The notes under the pieces are model-generated. The model was not told the DNA's origin and did no database searches. It saw only the letters and a program-made list of their open reading frames with translations. From Fontibacillus panacisegetis (GTDB lineage: Bacteria; Bacillota; Bacilli; Paenibacillales; Paenibacillaceae): DNA of 64,000 nucleotides. The stretch covers positions 1-64,000 of the forward strand of contig NZ_FNBG01000016.1 in the NCBI RefSeq assembly GCF_900102215.1, in the 5' to 3' direction. Below are positions 61,307 to 64,000 of the stretch, piece by piece; positions within the stretch are counted from its first letter, which is position 1; each line of letters begins with the position of its first letter. The translations under genes and the position numbers were made by a program.

Positions 61307-61588
61307 ATGGCCAATATGCACAACACCAAAAGAATCATGATCAGTTTACCGGATCATCTTTTGCAAGAAGTGGATGGAATCGTGGCGATGGAAAATTCTA
61401 ATCGCAGTGAGCTGATCAGGCAGGCCATGAAGCTGTATTTGAATGAGCGGAAGAAACGTTTTATCCGAGAGTCGATGCAGCGTGGCTATATGGAGATGGC
61501 CAAGATTAATTTAACCATGGCCTCCGAAGCGTTCCATGCGGAGGAAGATGCAGACATCACTCTGGACCGCCTAGTAAGCGGGGTGTAA
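61307..61588 (+). CDS. ndoAI: Antitoxin EndoAI (NdoAI, MazE-like ribbon-helix-helix)
   Basis: The 93-residue protein has an N-terminal ribbon-helix-helix (TKRIMISLPDHLLQEVDGIVAMENSNRSELIRQAMKLYL in pieces) and a C-terminal part (MEMAKINLTMASEAFHAEEDA) that blocks the toxin. The RHH end binds the operon promoter. ATG at 61307 gives the usual length; GGTGG lies nine bases before. Three bases separate it from the toxin gene. Confidence 0.93.
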   Translation: MANMHNTKRIMISLPDHLLQEVDGIVAMENSNRSELIRQAMKLYLNERKKRFIRESMQRGYMEMAKINLTMASEAFHAEEDADITLDRLVSGV

Positions 61589-61591
61589 CTA

Positions 61592-61942
61592 TTGATCGTA
61601 AAGCGCGGCGATGTATTTTTTGCAGACCTTTCACCTGTTGTTGGTTCTGAGCAGGGAGGGGTAAGACCGGTGCTTATTATCCAGAATGATATCGGTAACA
61701 GATTCAGTCCAACAGTTATTGTTGCTGCAATCACAGCGCAAATTCAGAAGGCAAAGCTGCCTACTCATGTCGAAATTGATGCAGCTACTCATGGATTTGA
61801 TCGGGATTCCGTTATTTTACTGGAACAGATCAGAACAATCGACAAACAAAGATTAACTGACAAAATCACGCACTTAGACGATGAGACTATGAAAAAAGTG
61901 AATGAAGCTTTGCTTATCAGTCTTGGTTTAATTGATTTTTGA
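61592..61942 (+). CDS. ndoA: mRNA interferase EndoA (NdoA, MazF family)
   Basis: The 116-residue toxin starts [28 protein letters not shown] in short conserved blocks, with the catalytic Arg in GGVRP and the Thr in AAITAQI of MazF-type RNases. Bacillus subtilis EndoA cuts RNA at UACAU. The start is TTG (61592), common for this gene. It is followed by a terminator. Confidence 0.96.
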   Translation: MIVKRGDVFFADLSPVVGSEQGGVRPVLIIQNDIGNRFSPTVIVAAITAQIQKAKLPTHVEIDAATHGFDRDSVILLEQIRTIDKQRLTDKITHLDDETMKKVNEALLISLGLIDF

Positions 61943-61973
61943 TGATAGAGATCGGCGGTATATCCGTCTGTTT

Positions 61974-62008
61974 GGACGCTTCGAATTTTTATTCGGGGCG
62001 TCTTTTTT
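61974..62008 (+). terminator. Rho-independent terminator after ndoA
   Basis: GGACGCTTCGAAT and ATTCGGGGCGTC pair around a T-rich loop, followed by six T residues. Confidence 0.85.
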
Positions 62009-62159
62009 ACTGGAATGAAAGTAAAATTCTATTAATATTATAATTATGAATTGGAATTGTAAAAAATGGTTGGTAACATAACAGGAATTGAAGTAATATT
62101 AAGGGTAGAAAAATGAGTAATCTGTCATTTTATGTATCATTATAAGGAGGATCAACTGA

Positions 62160-62549
62160 ATGAATCAAAATTCTTCAGATGAGTATCGTTACACTACATT
62201 CAACAATCAGCCTCCAACATATTCGGAACAGCAAAACCAGTTCGGGGATATGCCAATGCAGCCTGTAGCTCCACCGAAGACTAATGGAAAAGCTATTGCG
62301 GCTTTGGTTCTAGGTATTTTGGCTCTGTTCATTCCATATGTTGGATTTATTCTGGGTATTGTCGCTATCATCATGGCCAGCCTGTCCTTCAAGGAAATGA
62401 AACAGAATCAGGAACAAGGTAAGGGGCTTGCTATTGCAGGTTTAGTCTGTGGAATTGTTGGAACAGTGATATATGCTATTCTTATCTTTATTGTTATTTT
62501 GGCAGTAGTTCTTTTCTCGACCACTCCAGACATGTACACTAATTTTTAA
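62160..62549 (+). CDS. DUF4190 membrane protein
   Basis: The 129-residue protein has a Gln/Pro/Asn-rich N-terminus (EQQNQFGDMPMQPVAPP) and two membrane spans of the DUF4190 pattern (KAIAALVLGILALFIPYVGFILGIVAIIMA; GKGLAIAGLVCGIVGTVIYAILIF in pieces). The function is unknown. The ATG follows AAGGAGG. A terminator hairpin follows at 62563. Confidence 0.85.
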   Translation: MNQNSSDEYRYTTFNNQPPTYSEQQNQFGDMPMQPVAPPKTNGKAIAALVLGILALFIPYVGFILGIVAIIMASLSFKEMKQNQEQGKGLAIAGLVCGIVGTVIYAILIFIVILAVVLFSTTPDMYTNF

Positions 62550-62562
62550 AAAGCAAACTAAG

Positions 62563-62595
62563 AACATCATACTTTTCAGGTATGGTGTTTTTTTG
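62563..62595 (+). terminator. Rho-independent terminator after the DUF4190 gene
   Basis: AACATCATAC at 62563-62572 pairs with GTATGGTGTT at 62580-62589 (one G-T pair), followed by TTTTTTG. Confidence 0.8.
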
Positions 62596-62679
62596 TTATC
62601 TGTAGATACTTGCTGGAAAAGGACCTCGAAGTTTGTGATAATAAGGACAGGGTAATTTTAGAATGAAAGAGGGATTCTA

Positions 62680-64000
62680 TTGTCACAATCCGCTAAGAAC
62701 AACACAACAGCTCAAGACAAAATAGAAAATGGCGATCAGGAAGCCATCATTAAGCAGATCGCAAAAGAACTTAGTCTGTCATTAAAGCAAGTACGAACAA
62801 CGGTGCAGCTCCTTGATGAAGGGAACACCATACCATTTATTGCACGTTACCGTAAAGAAATGACTGGAGAACTGGATGAGAATCAGCTTAGAGATATTGA
62901 AGAGCGTAATCAATATCTTCGAAATTTGGAGGAGCGCAAACAGGAAGTTATTCGCATAATTGCGGAGCAGGGAAAACTCAGCGACCAATTGGAGGCTGAC
63001 ATCCGTAAAGCGGTCAAGCTGCAAGAAGTGGAGGATCTTTATCGTCCTTATCGTCAAAAGCGGAAAACGCGTGCAAGTGTAGCTAAAGAGAAAGGACTTG
63101 AGCCACTGGCAGAATGGTTGTTATCACAGCCTAAACAGGATGATCCACTTACGGAAGCCTCTACATACATTGATAGTGAGAAGGGTGTGGAATCGGCAGA
63201 AGATGCACTTCAAGGAGCAATGGATATCGTAGCAGAGATGATTGCCGATGAAGCGGCAACCCGTACCTGGGTACGTCAATATACGATGGATCAAGGAGCC
63301 ATTGTTTCAGAAGCGAAATCCCCTGACGAAGAGTCTGTGTATGAAATGTATTACAGCTATCGTGAACCAGCAAAAAAAATTCCGTCACACCGTATTCTTG
63401 CAATTAATCGCGGTGAAAGGGAGGATGTGCTGAAGGTTTCGCTCGATGTAGAAGCGGAACGAATTTATCGTTATATAGCCGGAAGGTGGATTCAAGGTCA
63501 GTCGAAGACGGAGGAAATTCTGCATACCGTTATTGAAGATGCGTATAAACGGCTAATTGCTTCCTCAATAGAACGGGAAGTAAGAGCTGAATTAACGGAA
63601 AAGGCTGAGAGTCAGGCGATTTCAATCTTTGCCGGCAACCTCCGCAGCTTGTTGCTGCAGCCGCCAGTACGCGGCAAGCATGTACTCGGAGTTGATCCAG
63701 CATACCGGACGGGCTGTAAGCTGGCAGTAGTTGATGATACAGGCAAGCTGCTGGAAGTTGCCGTCACTTATCCGACGCCTCCGAATAACAAGAAGCGGGA
63801 AGCAGGGGCCAAATTTCATGAATTAATGGATAAATACGCAATCTCGCTTATTGTAATAGGCAACGGTACTGCATCGCGTGAGACAGAACAATTTGTTGCT
63901 GAGGTTATTACGGAGCGTAAAGACAATGATCTGGCTTATTTGATCGTCAATGAAGCTGGAGCGAGCGTATATTCTGCCTCCAAGCTGGCACAGGAGGAGT
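62680..64000 (+). CDS. tex: Transcription accessory protein Tex, N-terminal 440 residues (cut by window edge)
   Basis: The open frame starts at TTG 62680 after AGAGGG and continues past the window end. Tex marks are QLLDEGNTIPFIARYRKEMTGELDE near residue 45 (in pieces), VEDLYRPYRQKRKTRASVAKEKGLEPLA, the YqgF/RNase-H-like domain beginning VLGVDPAYRTGCKLAVVD and the late block VNEAGASVYSAS. About 440 of some 700-plus residues are visible, so the C-terminal S1 RNA-binding domain is out of view. Tex binds nucleic acids and affects transcription; in Bacillales it is often near ndoA. Confidence 0.93.
   Translation, partial: MSQSAKNNTTAQDKIENGDQEAIIKQIAKELSLSLKQVRTTVQLLDEGNTIPFIARYRKEMTGELDENQLRDIEERNQYLRNLEERKQEVIRIIAEQGKLSDQLEADIRKAVKLQEVEDLYRPYRQKRKTRASVAKEKGLEPLAEWLLSQPKQDDPLTEASTYIDSEKGVESAEDALQGAMDIVAEMIADEAATRTWVRQYTMDQGAIVSEAKSPDEESVYEMYYSYREPAKKIPSHRILAINRGEREDVLKVSLDVEAERIYRYIAGRWIQGQSKTEEILHTVIEDAYKRLIASSIEREVRAELTEKAESQAISIFAGNLRSLLLQPPVRGKHVLGVDPAYRTGCKLAVVDDTGKLLEVAVTYPTPPNNKKREAGAKFHELMDKYAISLIVIGNGTASRETEQFVAEVITERKDNDLAYLIVNEAGASVYSASKLAQEE

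Overview
This window looks like chromosomal DNA of a spore-forming, low-GC Gram-positive bacterium, most likely Paenibacillus or a close relative. The evidence is a HrcA/CIRCE-controlled groES-groEL operon, strong AAGGAGG-type ribosome sites with many TTG/GTG starts, sporulation-type genes (a SpoVB-like flippase, a YhcN/YlaJ lipoprotein), and the Bacillales gene order ydcC-alr-ndoAI-ndoA followed closely by tex. The genus is an inference from gene content; no rRNA or tRNA gene was seen.

Layout. 1-350: truncated IS1182-type transposase. 520-2730: groESL with promoter, CIRCE and terminator. 2727-8671: an AT-rich island with decayed tyrosine-integrase pieces at both ends. It holds a small Lys/His-rich secreted protein, a class F sortase, a secreted amidase, a SpoVB-like flippase and a YhcN/YlaJ lipoprotein. 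8758-10222: copper-amine-oxidase-N protein and a MITE-like element. 10275-14054: glycine betaine ABC transporter (opuA type) divergent from a GbsR/OpcR-type regulator. 14741-16283: MarR regulator and old yellow enzyme NamA. 16568-22689: plant-polysaccharide locus (AraC regulator fused to an apparently inactive GH39 domain, GH3 glycosidase, GPH symporter). 22867-25837: compact operon of methyltransferase, PAP2-like membrane protein and two-component system. 25872-27408: MATE transporter and a small ORF.

27836-43837 is the most coherent block: a FadR-type regulator divergent from glcD-glcF, then an RpiR regulator, then a ten-gene operon murQ - sugar-binding lipoprotein - two permeases - anmK - tandem-GNAT (GlmA-like) - PIG-L protein - namZ - nagZ - murK. 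Together these should import peptidoglycan sugars, split them inside the cell, phosphorylate MurNAc, and cleave it to GlcNAc-6-P plus D-lactate. The neighbouring GlcDF could oxidise that D-lactate. The transporter has no ATPase gene of its own and the two glycosidases have no signal peptide.

43940-57467 is a mixed region: Eis-like acetyltransferase, AraC regulator, metallo-beta-lactamase-fold lipoprotein, secreted DUF5050-type protein, a MarR regulator with two palindromic operators, M14 carboxypeptidase, membrane-anchored alpha/beta hydrolase, amino-acid permease and MFS exporter. 57721-64000 returns to conserved core: ymaF, ydcC-like, alr, the EndoAI/EndoA antitoxin-toxin pair, a DUF4190 protein and the 5' part of tex.

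Four copies of a dispersed repeat built from short TGCA...TGCA palindromes (about 9812, 14131, 27549 and 58120) are scattered between operons, and one copy sits inside an element with matching 21-bp ends.
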